NCBI GenBank assembly: GCA_016873895.1
Contig: VGVV01000006.1
Coordinates: 50,268 to 114,267, forward strand
Source of the DNA: Ignavibacteria bacterium
GTDB lineage: Bacteria > Bacteroidota > Ignavibacteria > Kapaibacteriales > Kapaibacteriaceae
Length of the DNA stretch: 64,000 nt
Direction: 5' to 3'
Below, one piece after another: positions 1-9,407 of the stretch (the stretch's first letter is position 1; each line of letters begins with the position of its first letter). Position numbers and translations under genes: made by a program. Below the pieces are notes generated by a model. That model ran no database searches and was not told where the DNA came from. It saw nothing but the letters and a program-made list of their open reading frames with translations.

Positions 1-884
1 AAAAAGGCACGCGTACAGTTTTGTTTATCGACGAGATTCATCGTTTTACAAAATCACAGCAAGATGCACTTCTACATGCCGTCGAAAGTGGTGGCATTAC
101 ACTCATTGGCGCTACAACAGAGAACCCATCATTTGAGGTCAACAATGCGTTGTTATCGAGATGTCAAGTGTATCGACTCGAGCTTCTCACAGAGGAAGAG
201 ATTCGCAGGGTTATTGAACGAGCTATTGAAGCCTTGCGCGCGAGCCGCTCTGTTACGTTAACAGTGGATGACTGGCCAGCTCTGATTCGTGTTGCTCATG
301 GAGATGCTCGTAAAGCACTGAACATTATCGAGACAATTACCATCAGTGAACAACACGCCGATGCAACAATACATGTAACGTCTGATGTAATTAGCCGCGC
401 AATACAGAGACCCCTTCCTCGATATGATAAAACGGGCGACTATCATTACGATACGATTTCGGCGTTTATCAAATCAATGCGGGCAGGCGATGCAAATGCA
501 GCGTTATTCTATGCCGCCGCTATGATTCAGGCCGGCGAAGACCCACTCTTTATCGCACGACGCATGATTGTTTTTGCAAGCGAGGATGTTGGATTGGCAG
601 ATAGTCAAGCATTGCCCTTGGCACTGAGCGCGTATCAATCTGTAGAACGAATTGGTATGCCCGAGGGCAGGATAATGCTGGGACACGTAATCGTGTATCT
701 AGCGAATGCTCCGAAGTCAAGAGTGGCCTATAATGCTGTAAACGCCGCCCTACTAGCGGTTGAATCGGCCGACAGCTACGATATACCCATGCACCTACGC
801 AATAGACCTCCAGCCGCACCAAGCGCATATACGGGCTGCCTACCGGAGCAGTATCAAAACCTTAACTTCTTCGATCAAACCTAG
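1..884 (+). CDS. rarA: RarA/MgsA replication-associated recombination ATPase, C-terminal part
   Basis: AAA+ ATPase of the clamp-loader-like RarA/MgsA family, acting at stalled or gapped replication forks. The frame is already open at the first bases and the protein begins inside the Walker B region (TVLFIDEIHRF), so the Walker A half lies outside the window. Visible are the sensor-1 stretch LIGATTENPSF, the arginine of ALLSRCQVY, the lid (HGDARKALNIIE) and the C-terminal tetramerisation part (DANAALFYAAAMI, FASEDVGLAD). The TTG at 21 is an internal Leu codon, not the start. Its stop is one base from the stop of the convergent L,D-transpeptidase gene. Identity is firm; the upstream boundary is unknown. 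Confidence 0.95.
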   Translation, partial: KGTRTVLFIDEIHRFTKSQQDALLHAVESGGITLIGATTENPSFEVNNALLSRCQVYRLELLTEEEIRRVIERAIEALRASRSVTLTVDDWPALIRVAHGDARKALNIIETITISEQHADATIHVTSDVISRAIQRPLPRYDKTGDYHYDTISAFIKSMRAGDANAALFYAAAMIQAGEDPLFIARRMIVFASEDVGLADSQALPLALSAYQSVERIGMPEGRIMLGHVIVYLANAPKSRVAYNAVNAALLAVESADSYDIPMHLRNRPPAAPSAYTGCLPEQYQNLNFFDQT

Positions 885-885
885 A

Positions 886-2001
886 CTAGTTACCGGGAGA
901 TTGTTGCCCAGCAGCGCCCCCTGCATTCATTGCAGCCTTGCGCTTTGCACGTATCCAGTTATAGTTAACCGACTCGCGAAGTGTAACACCTTTGCGGATG
1001 ACACCCCGTTCTTTCAATACGCTATCTGCGGTAAGATAGCGCTGCACGTTTCTGAGCGAACCGCGGCTGCCGTGTGGGATCTGAGATATAGGAATGAGTG
1101 CCTCTTCCATACCCATCGGATCTGCTGGTAAGTCAATCGTAACATCCTGGTTCGACGTTGCATCTAACCATGGGCCGCCTCGCCTGCGGGTAAAATCAAA
1201 CACGTCTAACACAAAAACAGGGGTTCCCGAAAAAGGAACCAGTCTGTGTTTCGCTGTGTCGCGTTGTGCAACCCTAATCCATTCATATAGCCACTGTGCA
1301 TCGTGCATGAGCTGACGAAAGCATGAATGAGACACAGGCCTGCCGGGCATATCGAACTGGTGGAATGCCGTGCCTGCCTGTTGATGAATATTCACCGTAA
1401 ACGGTAGTCGCCAGGATGAATTGAGAGACGAGATTCGTAATCGTTGTTTCCAGTTTGCAGCATAACGTCCCGGCAACGATGGCTTGCGCTCTTCCCCGCT
1501 ATTGGTAGCAGCAAAGCGTACCAGTTTACCATTCTCATAGCATGCATAAGCCTGATACTTAACGCTTACTACCATAATTTTTTGGATGGTATCTGCCGCT
1601 GCCCAATACTGTGGGAATATGCTATATGCTCGTACGTCTTTTACATTCGAATCGGGCAAAACGATGGTGTCGCCCAGCCGGATGTATCGCAGATCTTTTC
1701 TATTGAGCAACGTAACAATCCGATACATGTCAAATGTAGGCTCTGCCTTAGCATACGTACGTTGTATGCTGTCAAGAATGCGCTTTGTAGAAATCACAAG
1801 TTTGTGGTAGCCGATGCGAGGAATCTGCGTATTCAACAAGTCAATCTGTGCCTGCTTCGTGCCAGTAGTTGCTGCAACACTATCGAACACCTGATCACCA
1901 ACAGAACCGTTTGCCTGATCGTATGAACACGAAAAAGCAAGCAACCCGACTAAACATAAAAACGCAGATAAAAAGTATGCGTAATGGACTCTATATGACA
2001 T
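886..2001 (-). CDS. L,D-transpeptidase (YkuD) family lipoprotein
   Basis: Probable L,D-transpeptidase, which forms 3-3 peptidoglycan cross-links or links proteins to peptidoglycan on the periplasmic side. From the ATG at 2001 the protein has 371 residues: a hydrophobic N-terminus ending in a lipobox-like AFSC, an N-terminal region of about 130 residues, then the YkuD core with a His (H220) and the catalytic signature SHSCFR (Cys 227). About 140 further residues, basic at the extreme C-terminus, follow the catalytic Cys. An upstream ATG at 2049 would add 16 residues ahead of the signal sequence and is less likely. It is divergent from the glutaminyl cyclase gene. The substrate cannot be inferred. 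Confidence 0.8.
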   Translation of the reverse strand: MSYRVHYAYFLSAFLCLVGLLAFSCSYDQANGSVGDQVFDSVAATTGTKQAQIDLLNTQIPRIGYHKLVISTKRILDSIQRTYAKAEPTFDMYRIVTLLNRKDLRYIRLGDTIVLPDSNVKDVRAYSIFPQYWAAADTIQKIMVVSVKYQAYACYENGKLVRFAATNSGEERKPSLPGRYAANWKQRLRISSLNSSWRLPFTVNIHQQAGTAFHQFDMPGRPVSHSCFRQLMHDAQWLYEWIRVAQRDTAKHRLVPFSGTPVFVLDVFDFTRRRGGPWLDATSNQDVTIDLPADPMGMEEALIPISQIPHGSRGSLRNVQRYLTADSVLKERGVIRKGVTLRESVNYNWIRAKRKAAMNAGGAAGQQSPGN

Positions 2002-2055
2002 ATACGTACAACATGAAGTTGAATCTCGGTAGTTTAGCTCACACCTCACTCTACC

Positions 2056-2877
2056 GTGTATGCTATGACTGCGAACCTACACAGACTTGTCGTGATAAAC
2101 ATTTTCTGTGCCATTCTTTTTGGATGTCAAGACAAACCAAGTGGCGAAGAGCGCTCCACAGAACCCCCAAAACCACCTCAACCACTGGTTCAACAGTTAA
2201 CCTACAGGGTTATTCAGCGTTTACCCCACGACACGAAGGCGTTTACCCAGGGTCTTGAAGTTTTTAAAGGGGCTTTCCTAGAAAGCACAGGACAGAATGG
2301 CTCGTCAAGTCTGCGTAAGGTTTCAATTGCCACAGGTAAGGTGGTTAAGAAAACACTCCTGGATGCCAAGTACTTCGGAGAAGGCATCACACAGCTTAAC
2401 GGCAACGTATACATGCTAACATGGCTTAACCAGCAAGGGTTGGTTTTTGATGCATCTACACTGCAGCAAAAGCAGACGTTTTCCTACTCTGGTGAGGGAT
2501 GGGGCATAACCAATGATGGTAAGTATCTCTACATGAGCAATGGAACCAGCATAATCAATGTTGTGGACCCCACGACGTGGTCTGTTGTCCGATCAATGGC
2601 CGTAACAATGGATGGTATGGCCGTCTCAAGCATCAACGAGCTCGAGTGGATCAACGGAGAAATATGGGCCAATGTTTGGCAATCAGATAAAATCATCAGG
2701 ATATCTCCCGCTACGGGAGTTGTTACCGGCATCCTGGATTTAACGGGTTTGCTGCTTACGAACGAGCGGACACCGACAACCGATGTCTTGAATGGTATTG
2801 CGTGGGACGCCCAAACAGCAACCGTATATGTAACCGGCAAGAACTGGCCTTCCGTATTCGCACTTTCCGTCCAGTAG
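2056..2877 (+). CDS. Glutaminyl-peptide cyclotransferase lipoprotein (plant-type beta-propeller)
   Basis: 273-residue member of the glutamine cyclotransferase family (PF05096 type), which converts an N-terminal Gln into pyroglutamate. Supporting segments are the N-terminal HDTKAFTQGLEV, then LESTGQNGSSSLRKV, ELEWINGEIWANVWQSD and the C-terminal LNGIAWDAQTATVYVTGKNW, which together make the propeller blades. The N-terminus is hydrophobic and ends in a lipobox (LFGC), placing the enzyme in the periplasm on a membrane. A second ATG lies at 2065. The gene fits the window well: at least eight exported proteins here have Gln right after the predicted signal peptidase site, so they are likely substrates (inference). 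Confidence 0.85.
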   Translation: MYAMTANLHRLVVINIFCAILFGCQDKPSGEERSTEPPKPPQPLVQQLTYRVIQRLPHDTKAFTQGLEVFKGAFLESTGQNGSSSLRKVSIATGKVVKKTLLDAKYFGEGITQLNGNVYMLTWLNQQGLVFDASTLQQKQTFSYSGEGWGITNDGKYLYMSNGTSIINVVDPTTWSVVRSMAVTMDGMAVSSINELEWINGEIWANVWQSDKIIRISPATGVVTGILDLTGLLLTNERTPTTDVLNGIAWDAQTATVYVTGKNWPSVFALSVQ

Positions 2878-2978
2878 CAACCCCCTTCCGCCGTCACGTT
2901 TTCGTCAGTTGAATACACAAGGGTCAAACAGCACTCACCAAGGTGCTGATTGGCTTTACCTACTGTTGGAGGTTGTGT

Positions 2979-5900
2979 ATGATTCTGCGATTTGTTGTTG
3001 TATTCCTCTTAGCTCGAGCCATGGCTATGGGGGAAGAGCTCTTCACGTTGGCATTTCCATCTCATGGCCAACAACACATTTCTCCATCCACCACACTACG
3101 CATTCATGCTCGTGTGCCTATAGATACGGGTAGGTGGCACACATCACACGCAGGACTTCTTGTCTTACGAGATTCACTTGCCCAGCACACTCCACGAGAA
3201 CAATGGACACAACACAAGGTTGTGGGCAGGTACACATTAGTAGATCAATACACGTTTACATGGCAACCCCGCAGACTGCTACCGAACACGCGATACCGCT
3301 GTGTTCTTGGCACTGATGAATATGTCTTTACAACAGCACCAGATGTACCATGTCCTGTAAGCTTTGATCTACAAGACAAAGTAATCCTGTGTGACAATGC
3401 ACTTACCCTGCGAATGTCGGGCCCCCTACCCGGCGGCATAGATATCGATAGCGTGATCATCCTTGAACAACAACATCCAGAGGGATATTGGACCGACGCA
3501 CCACATCAACTGCAGGTGAATGGAGAAGTGGTAACAATTCTTCCCGTTGATACGTGGAGGACGCACTCGATGCTCCGCTTGAAAGTTCGATCCTCGTGGT
3601 ATGCAGGTGATGTAGCAACCGACAGATCATATGAAGCCATGGTGCGGGGCACCACAAGAATGAGCTGCTCAATGCGAATTGAGCCGCAAGGGACAGCTAG
3701 CCCAGATGCTGCAGCAGTGATTGCGAAGAACAACCGTGTTGTTGTTGCCGGAGATACAACCTATCTATATGCACCGCACGTTGTTGATAATCGCTTCCAG
3801 TTTTCACACTGGGATTCTGAATCCATACAGACAATCAGGAACAATGCGGACGAACACTTCTTTGTGCTCAGATGTGCCGATATGACGAGGGACCTTTCGG
3901 TTACAGCTGTGTATAAGACGCTTGACTCCCTCTCTGTGCAAATCAACATACACACAGCAGGAAGTGTTGAAGTCTTTGATGTTGACGGTACGTTGTTGGA
4001 AGTCCTCAACGATACCGCGAGAATAGACATAGGCCTGAACGAAGCGGGTGTGATTTGTATTGCAAGACCCTCTATGGGCGCAGCTTTTCTGGGTTGGGAC
4101 GTTGGCGGATCTCTGATGCCATCTGGATCCATCGTACTTCCTACACGAAGCGCCAAAGTAACACCCAATATTTCCGTAAATCCCCGATTTCAGGTTCTCG
4201 AACCCACGATAGATGAGGAGTATCGTCTGCGGGCCGGCATCACCGATATAGACGCCAACCCATTGTTTAATGTATCAGACGCAGTCCGATTTACCACAGC
4301 AAATGAGTTTCGATCAACACACCCCAAAACAGAAACTGTATGCATCCTAGCTGAGCGTTGCTGGGAGATTATAGGATACTATGATCAAGGAATTGGCGCG
4401 CCCGTTTGGTTCGAGCAAGGACTGCAAGACTACTGCCTTACTGCAGAGCTTCTCAATCCGGAAAATCTTATTGTGTTTTACGTGCGACGTAAAGCAATAG
4501 ATCTGCGTATTGAGGATGTATTGCTGGCATCTGAAGATCCAACAGACATCATGCTCCAACGGCAGCCACATCCAGAAACAAAAGTAGAAGTACAGCGACA
4601 AGAACATATAGACGGCGTGCGTGTGTGGATAACACTCGTATCGTCAGAATGTGTTGATAGAGGGGTGTCAACCGCCCGATACCACGTAATGTGTGGTGAT
4701 GCGATTCGCTTTATCATACATCCGGCGCAACATCGAGGTCAGCACTGGCGATGGTGGAGCAATGTGCCAGGCTATGCTACTCCGGCTAGAACGGGTAAAC
4801 AACATCCCACAACCTACTCGATGATCATCGATGAAGACCTAGCACGATTCGAAGCACGCGACTGTGCCAACGAACCGTTAGGACATAAAGAGATACGACT
4901 ACAAGCAGCATTCCGGCAAGAGATGGTTCTCGAGTCGATTGGGTTGCGCGTACGAGTAAATGCAAGGGGCGAGCGCGACAACGCTCGATTCGAGGAACGA
5001 TGGTTTGACCCACTTACGTATTACGATCGAGACAACGACGAGCCACGTGACGGGCGCCAGCTTGAGTATGTTCCACGAAGAGGAACACCTGTGCGTTTGA
5101 GATTTTCACTGCCCCTTGACCCAGAATCAGTGTTTCAAAATGCAATCACTGCCGAAAGCTTCGACAACATTTTGCTAGCAAACCCCCACGACAAGGATGT
5201 AGACTTTGATGTTACTGCAGATACAAGTGGAAACACAAATCTGCTTTCGTCTACCGGACAGTTTCTCGACATCGTAGAATTTTCGATCTGCAAGCCGTAT
5301 ACTACACCAAGAAAGCAAGCGCTTCACACTGGCTCCATAGATCTTACCCTTCGCACGCGTATTAAAGCATACACGGGGGAACCCTTACGTGCATCGCAGA
5401 CACTTGCTCTGCGCCGAATGGAAATCCCGGGGTTTGGAATCAAGATTTGCGAGCAAAACGTCTATGATGATGGCGACTGGGACTTATGGCCATTTGTAAA
5501 TCGAGGTGAGTTGTACCACGCCGTATATGGGGGTAACCTTACCGCCACCAATGCTCTGCAAACAAAACACGGCTTTGCACGGCTACCTAACTGCGATGAC
5601 CAACAAGGGGCTGTGGGTGAGTGTACAACGCTGCACGGAGACGAGGATGGACCCCTCAAGTTTGGAGAGCGGGCCATCTGGCTCCAGTCCTCGTGGATGG
5701 ACCAATCAGATCTCGCATGGGTTCGCATGGCAACCTGGGACGAGGATTGCAAAGACGATAATGATTGTCTTGTGAACAACCTTGAAGACGTTGTCGACAG
5801 TTTGCGCGTGCGAGTGGCAAAGTACAATGTGCCGATAGAATTCGCCGCCCTGGACTGGAAAATGCTCATACCCGACATCATCAAAACCGGAGTAGATCTT

Positions 5901-6083
5901 ATCGATGCATTTGTAGCACCCGATGATCAGGACGACTTTATATCAGAGTGTACCATCCTGCAAGACAGTCAGGAGTTATGGGGCATGAAGACAGCGCAAG
6001 CCCCCTTTATAACCCGATATCATGAGAATGCCGACTATCTCTTCAAAGGTCAATGGTACACGACACGTGCAGTCGTGCGGTAA
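2979..6083 (+). CDS. Large exported protein with Ig-like and InlB-repeat-like segments
   Basis: 1034-residue secreted protein of unknown function. The ATG at 2979 is preceded at 6 nt by GGAGG (2968-2972) and gives a signal peptide (MILRFVVVFLLARAMA); a longer frame from 2943 would put residues ahead of it. The first 110 residues resemble a bacterial Ig-like domain, ending in YRCVLGTDEYVFTT. Two segments resemble divergent InlB B-repeats (FSHWDSESIQTI..LSVTAVY and AAFLGWDVGGS..NISVNPRF). The C-terminal half is rich in Asp, Trp and Cys. No T9SS sorting domain is evident. The next gene, also exported, starts 43 bp downstream and is probably co-transcribed. I do not recognise a specific function. 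Confidence 0.65.
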   Translation: MILRFVVVFLLARAMAMGEELFTLAFPSHGQQHISPSTTLRIHARVPIDTGRWHTSHAGLLVLRDSLAQHTPREQWTQHKVVGRYTLVDQYTFTWQPRRLLPNTRYRCVLGTDEYVFTTAPDVPCPVSFDLQDKVILCDNALTLRMSGPLPGGIDIDSVIILEQQHPEGYWTDAPHQLQVNGEVVTILPVDTWRTHSMLRLKVRSSWYAGDVATDRSYEAMVRGTTRMSCSMRIEPQGTASPDAAAVIAKNNRVVVAGDTTYLYAPHVVDNRFQFSHWDSESIQTIRNNADEHFFVLRCADMTRDLSVTAVYKTLDSLSVQINIHTAGSVEVFDVDGTLLEVLNDTARIDIGLNEAGVICIARPSMGAAFLGWDVGGSLMPSGSIVLPTRSAKVTPNISVNPRFQVLEPTIDEEYRLRAGITDIDANPLFNVSDAVRFTTANEFRSTHPKTETVCILAERCWEIIGYYDQGIGAPVWFEQGLQDYCLTAELLNPENLIVFYVRRKAIDLRIEDVLLASEDPTDIMLQRQPHPETKVEVQRQEHIDGVRVWITLVSSECVDRGVSTARYHVMCGDAIRFIIHPAQHRGQHWRWWSNVPGYATPARTGKQHPTTYSMIIDEDLARFEARDCANEPLGHKEIRLQAAFRQEMVLESIGLRVRVNARGERDNARFEERWFDPLTYYDRDNDEPRDGRQLEYVPRRGTPVRLRFSLPLDPESVFQNAITAESFDNILLANPHDKDVDFDVTADTSGNTNLLSSTGQFLDIVEFSICKPYTTPRKQALHTGSIDLTLRTRIKAYTGEPLRASQTLALRRMEIPGFGIKICEQNVYDDGDWDLWPFVNRGELYHAVYGGNLTATNALQTKHGFARLPNCDDQQGAVGECTTLHGDEDGPLKFGERAIWLQSSWMDQSDLAWVRMATWDEDCKDDNDCLVNNLEDVVDSLRVRVAKYNVPIEFAALDWKMLIPDIIKTGVDLIDAFVAPDDQDDFISECTILQDSQELWGMKTAQAPFITRYHENADYLFKGQWYTTRAVVR

Positions 6084-6126
6084 AGACCACAACGTTATAC
6101 TTCACACAACCATATTGGAGATTCTA

Positions 6127-6756
6127 ATGTTCAACGTCATACTTGTAACACTTGTTCTCTCATGCTCATTGCTAAACGCAGGTGTTTGGCCGGCAGGGGG
6201 CGCGCTCTATCAACCACTGCAAGTTGGTTCTGCAGTAGAAATTACTTGGGATCGAGCATTATCTGCAGACCACGTCGATATACAGATGTGGGACGGAGAC
6301 AAACGCATGTTTCACCCCATAGCAAGCGGGGTCTCAGTTGGGCGAACAGCATACACATGGGTTATACCCCAATCCATTACTCCTGGAAAACTCTATCGCT
6401 TTGTTGTGCGCGACGCTGCGAATCCACATAGGGCCGAATTTTCAACGGGCTTTCATGAGATACTAAGCGCAGGCAGTGTTGCTACAACGGTAGATCCTGA
6501 ATATCCAGAGACAGAGCTCTTGATAGTATCGCCCTTGCCCGCCGACGATCGAGCACGAATAGCCTGGAAAGACTACGATGCTCTGAGCATCGACGTTATC
6601 GACATTCAAGGAACCGTTCGACAAACACTTGTTCCACCACCATCAACACGTGCCTGTGTGTTGTTAACACATGCGCTCAACAGCGGACAGTATTCAATTA
6701 TGTTGCGTCGGGCTGATGGAAGGATCATAACGAAGACCCTTATGGTGTCGCACTAA
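6127..6756 (+). CDS. Exported protein with Kre9/Knh1-like domain and T9SS sorting domain
   Basis: 209 residues from the ATG at 6127, which has GGAG at 6117-6120 just upstream; an upstream in-frame ATG at 6022 lies inside the preceding gene and is unlikely. A short signal peptide ends near LLNAGVWPAGG. Residues 25-115 match the fibronectin-like Ser-Thr-rich GPI-anchored/Kre9 family pattern (VEITWDRALSADHVDIQMW, YTWVIPQSITPGKLYRFVV). The last 75 residues look like a type A T9SS sorting domain (VSPLPADDRARIAW, IDVIDIQGTVRQ, LNSGQYSIMLRRADG), implying export across the outer membrane. The gene is convergent with the CapA-like gene, whose stop lies 17 bp away. Confidence 0.65.
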   Translation: MFNVILVTLVLSCSLLNAGVWPAGGALYQPLQVGSAVEITWDRALSADHVDIQMWDGDKRMFHPIASGVSVGRTAYTWVIPQSITPGKLYRFVVRDAANPHRAEFSTGFHEILSAGSVATTVDPEYPETELLIVSPLPADDRARIAWKDYDALSIDVIDIQGTVRQTLVPPPSTRACVLLTHALNSGQYSIMLRRADGRIITKTLMVSH

Positions 6757-6773
6757 AGATCTCGTGCTGAAGA

Positions 6774-7895
6774 CTATCGTTTAGACGAGCCTCGAAGAAT
6801 CCGACGTGCATCATCAAAGAATTGAGGTGCCTCGGCACTTCCTGGCAGAAGGTGAGCTGCAGACTCGGGTATGCAATAAAACCCATGACACAACGAGACG
6901 CTCTTGGATGTGGTGTTGGCGCTGATTGACCCCTTGTACACGTAAAACGGAATGTCTTCGAAGGCGGTAACCATCGTGCGACCATTCGTGCGCTTGGCAG
7001 TAATCTTGATCATTGCTCCACCGTTTTGATAACGGTCCCGCATGTTGGCAACGAAGTTTCCTAGACTGTAGACAACGGGAACAGAATCTGTCTTCGTCTT
7101 GATGTAACGAATGGGCTGCAGAACATGGGGGTGCATACCCACGATTGCATCTACGCCTTTTGAAGCCAAGAACGATGCAGTGCGACTCTGTATAGGGTGT
7201 TCAACGGTTTGATATTCATTACCCCAGTGCATTATCGGAATCACAAGTTCGGCCCCTTTCGCACGAGCTCTGGCTATATCCTTTGCCATTATAGAATCGT
7301 CGATAAGGTCCACCACATTCGGCTTACTAACAGGAAGTCCATTTGTGCTATACGTATAACTCAGGATAGCAACCTTTACCCCTTTAACATCGATGATCAG
7401 CGGATGTAGCGAGTCGCGCTCCTGCTGTGTGCGATAAGATCCGGTGTGCTTGATATCGAAAGAATCCAAAACGCGAATAGTGCGCTCGATACCCCGCTTA
7501 CCCTTATCAGCTACATGGTTGTTGGCTGTAACGAGAACATCAAAACCTACGCGCTTGAGATCAAAAGCAAAAGCATCAGGAGCAGAGAAGCACGGATATC
7601 CAGTGTACGGTTCTCCACTTAGCGTGGTTTCGAGGTTTGCAATTGCAAGGTCTGCTGTCTCAATTGTTGGTTTAACAAACTGAAACCAGTGCTCGTACTC
7701 GTATCGCTGGTTGGACACGTTCCATGCAGCAGTTACTTGTGGTTTGTGCGACATCATATCGCCACCTACGACAATCTGTATCGTTGTGTCGCGCAACACC
7801 TCTGTGTTTGCATCACCCGTAGCTGGGGTGTCCTGAACGGAGCACGACAACGGCACCACGACAAACACCAACAGAGACAAACAGAAAAACTTCAT
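6774..7895 (-). CDS. CapA-family (PGA_cap) metallophosphatase-like lipoprotein
   Basis: 373-residue protein of the CapA/PgsA family, a calcineurin-like fold associated with poly-gamma-glutamate capsule synthesis. Metal-ligand motifs are in order: VGGDMM, the NLETTLSG segment, TANNHVADKG, PIMHWGNEY and GMHPHVLQPI, followed by SLGNFV. The N-terminus is hydrophobic with a lipobox-like PLSC, so it should be a membrane-anchored periplasmic protein. The ATG at 7895 is preferred over an in-frame TTG at 7904. No capBC/pgsBC partners lie nearby, so a role in poly-glutamate synthesis is not supported by context; many CapA homologues are orphans. Confidence 0.85.
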   Translation of the reverse strand: MKFFCLSLLVFVVVPLSCSVQDTPATGDANTEVLRDTTIQIVVGGDMMSHKPQVTAAWNVSNQRYEYEHWFQFVKPTIETADLAIANLETTLSGEPYTGYPCFSAPDAFAFDLKRVGFDVLVTANNHVADKGKRGIERTIRVLDSFDIKHTGSYRTQQERDSLHPLIIDVKGVKVAILSYTYSTNGLPVSKPNVVDLIDDSIMAKDIARARAKGAELVIPIMHWGNEYQTVEHPIQSRTASFLASKGVDAIVGMHPHVLQPIRYIKTKTDSVPVVYSLGNFVANMRDRYQNGGAMIKITAKRTNGRTMVTAFEDIPFYVYKGSISANTTSKSVSLCHGFYCIPESAAHLLPGSAEAPQFFDDARRILRGSSKR

Positions 7896-7973
7896 CACAA
7901 GCAACCTTTACAACAAGAGACAAATACCATACATGGGAGATACAACCAACGCACCTGCACAGAGCTGCCCAAA

Positions 7974-9341
7974 CTAGCTACTCAAAGCATAACGCGTTCC
8001 TAGTTGGGGGATAATGATCCTACTAGAGGGCAGTATGTGGTGTAGTTCCACAGCCATACGATCACATGCGTCTGTGTCGCCATGTGTGATGACAATGGTT
8101 GACGGCTGTACATCAACAGCTAGCTGCACAAGGTCTTCGCGCACAGCATGACCGCTAAAACGAAACCGTTCGACCTTGCAAGACCGAGAAGCATTCTTTG
8201 TCCCAAAGGCGAACGGTTTTTTGGCTTCAGAGCTCATGAGTGCATAGCCTGGTGTTGTTGGATCTTGATACCCTACAAACGCGATGCCGTAATTGGCCAA
8301 CCCCATCCATTGCAGTGCAAGTTGATAGGACATAGTGCCTACATTCATCATTCCGGAGGGGGCTAGCACTATCGATGGTTGTTTGAAATAAGCTCCAGTA
8401 TCAAGCTCACCTCTTCGTAAACGTTCTTGGGGTACGTCTGAAACCTCAAACCCGGGACGCTTCATCGGATCGCTGTAGCAGTACTGATCATAAATCTTGT
8501 TGATGCGCACCCCAATGCCCCCTGTGTAGATGGGCATGTGTGGTATGCTACCTCGTCGCATCAGCCCATACAGCAGTGGAATCATTTCTTGAAGCTTTCC
8601 GAGAGCAAAACACGGGATCAATACAGAACCGTTATTCTGCGACACCCCATTGATAAATGCCGCCAACCGCTTCGACTCTTCTGGAAACAGTGGGGTGTTG
8701 TCGCTGTTCGCATTCGTACACTCGGTGATCAAGACATCAGTGTGTGTACGAGGTATCCGAGCTTTTGGAACAACAACCTGATCATCGAACTTGACATCTG
8801 CAGTATGCAAGATTCGCAGCCCATTACATTCAAGAGACACACTTGCAGACCCTAGAATGTGCCCAGACCAATGATACGTCATCACAACAGGCGATCTGCC
8901 GGAATAACCACGAATTTCAAGGGGCTCATCATACGGCAACGCCTCAAATGCATAGCGTAGTTGTTCGATAACGTCCTTGTCGAAGAACTCCAGCCATTGC
9001 GCCGGAAACAACCGTCCAACTTCGGTACGAAGAAGCCTTGCCCCATTATGCATCACAACATGACTTAGGTCGCGCGTAGCGGGGGTCATGATCGGCCGCA
9101 GGTACGGCAGCCTGCGCATCACGTAGGGAAGCGCGCCTATGTGGTCTGTATGTGCATGCGTGATTGCTAGTATGTCTGCGGGATAGTTTTCCAGTAAGTC
9201 TATGTCTGGAAATGCTTTAACAGTCCTATCGCGTGGGTGTAGACCCGCATCGATCAGCATCCCGGTACCGTCGAGTTCCAGATAACAGCAGTTTGCACCG
9301 ATTTCCTCGGCCCCGCCCAACATAAGAAGATTAGCTTGCAC
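7974..9341 (-). CDS. Metallo-beta-lactamase/beta-CASP RNA-processing nuclease
   Basis: Cytoplasmic metallo-beta-lactamase-fold protein with beta-CASP and RNA-specificity parts, related to CPSF73-like ribonucleases. Motifs: LIDAGLHP, the zinc motif HAHTDHIG, the SGHILGSAS loop, HTADVKF and the C-terminal FRFSGHAVREDL and VITHGDTDA. The start is chosen as GTG at 9341: a perfect minus-strand promoter element TAGGTTTG (9352-9345) ends three bases before it, giving a nearly leaderless mRNA, and VQANLLMLGGAEEIG matches the usual first beta-strand. Alternatives are ATG at 9323 and an in-frame ATG at 9413, which would overlap the divergent gene. 455 residues. Confidence 0.85.
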   Translation of the reverse strand: MQANLLMLGGAEEIGANCCYLELDGTGMLIDAGLHPRDRTVKAFPDIDLLENYPADILAITHAHTDHIGALPYVMRRLPYLRPIMTPATRDLSHVVMHNGARLLRTEVGRLFPAQWLEFFDKDVIEQLRYAFEALPYDEPLEIRGYSGRSPVVMTYHWSGHILGSASVSLECNGLRILHTADVKFDDQVVVPKARIPRTHTDVLITECTNANSDNTPLFPEESKRLAAFINGVSQNNGSVLIPCFALGKLQEMIPLLYGLMRRGSIPHMPIYTGGIGVRINKIYDQYCYSDPMKRPGFEVSDVPQERLRRGELDTGAYFKQPSIVLAPSGMMNVGTMSYQLALQWMGLANYGIAFVGYQDPTTPGYALMSSEAKKPFAFGTKNASRSCKVERFRFSGHAVREDLVQLAVDVQPSTIVITHGDTDACDRMAVELHHILPSSRIIIPQLGTRYALSS

Positions 9342-9344
9342 GCA

Positions 9345-9352
9345 CAAACCTA
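9345..9352 (-). promoter_or_regulatory. Promoter -7 element TAGGTTTG for the beta-CASP nuclease
   Basis: Exact match on the minus strand to the Bacteroidetes sigma-A consensus TAnnTTTG, three bases before the GTG chosen as start. No clear -33 TTG was seen. Confidence 0.55.
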
Positions 9353-9370
9353 ACACGCGCCGAACCTCCG

Positions 9371-9378
9371 TAGTTTTG
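9371..9378 (+). promoter_or_regulatory. Promoter -7 element TAGTTTTG for the split-icmF operon
   Basis: Exact TAnnTTTG match 29 nt before the ATG at 9408. Together with the minus-strand element at 9352-9345 it forms a compact divergent promoter region of under 70 bp. Confidence 0.55.
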
Positions 9379-9407
9379 ACCGGTTGTCCACACCACAGGC
9401 TACGTCG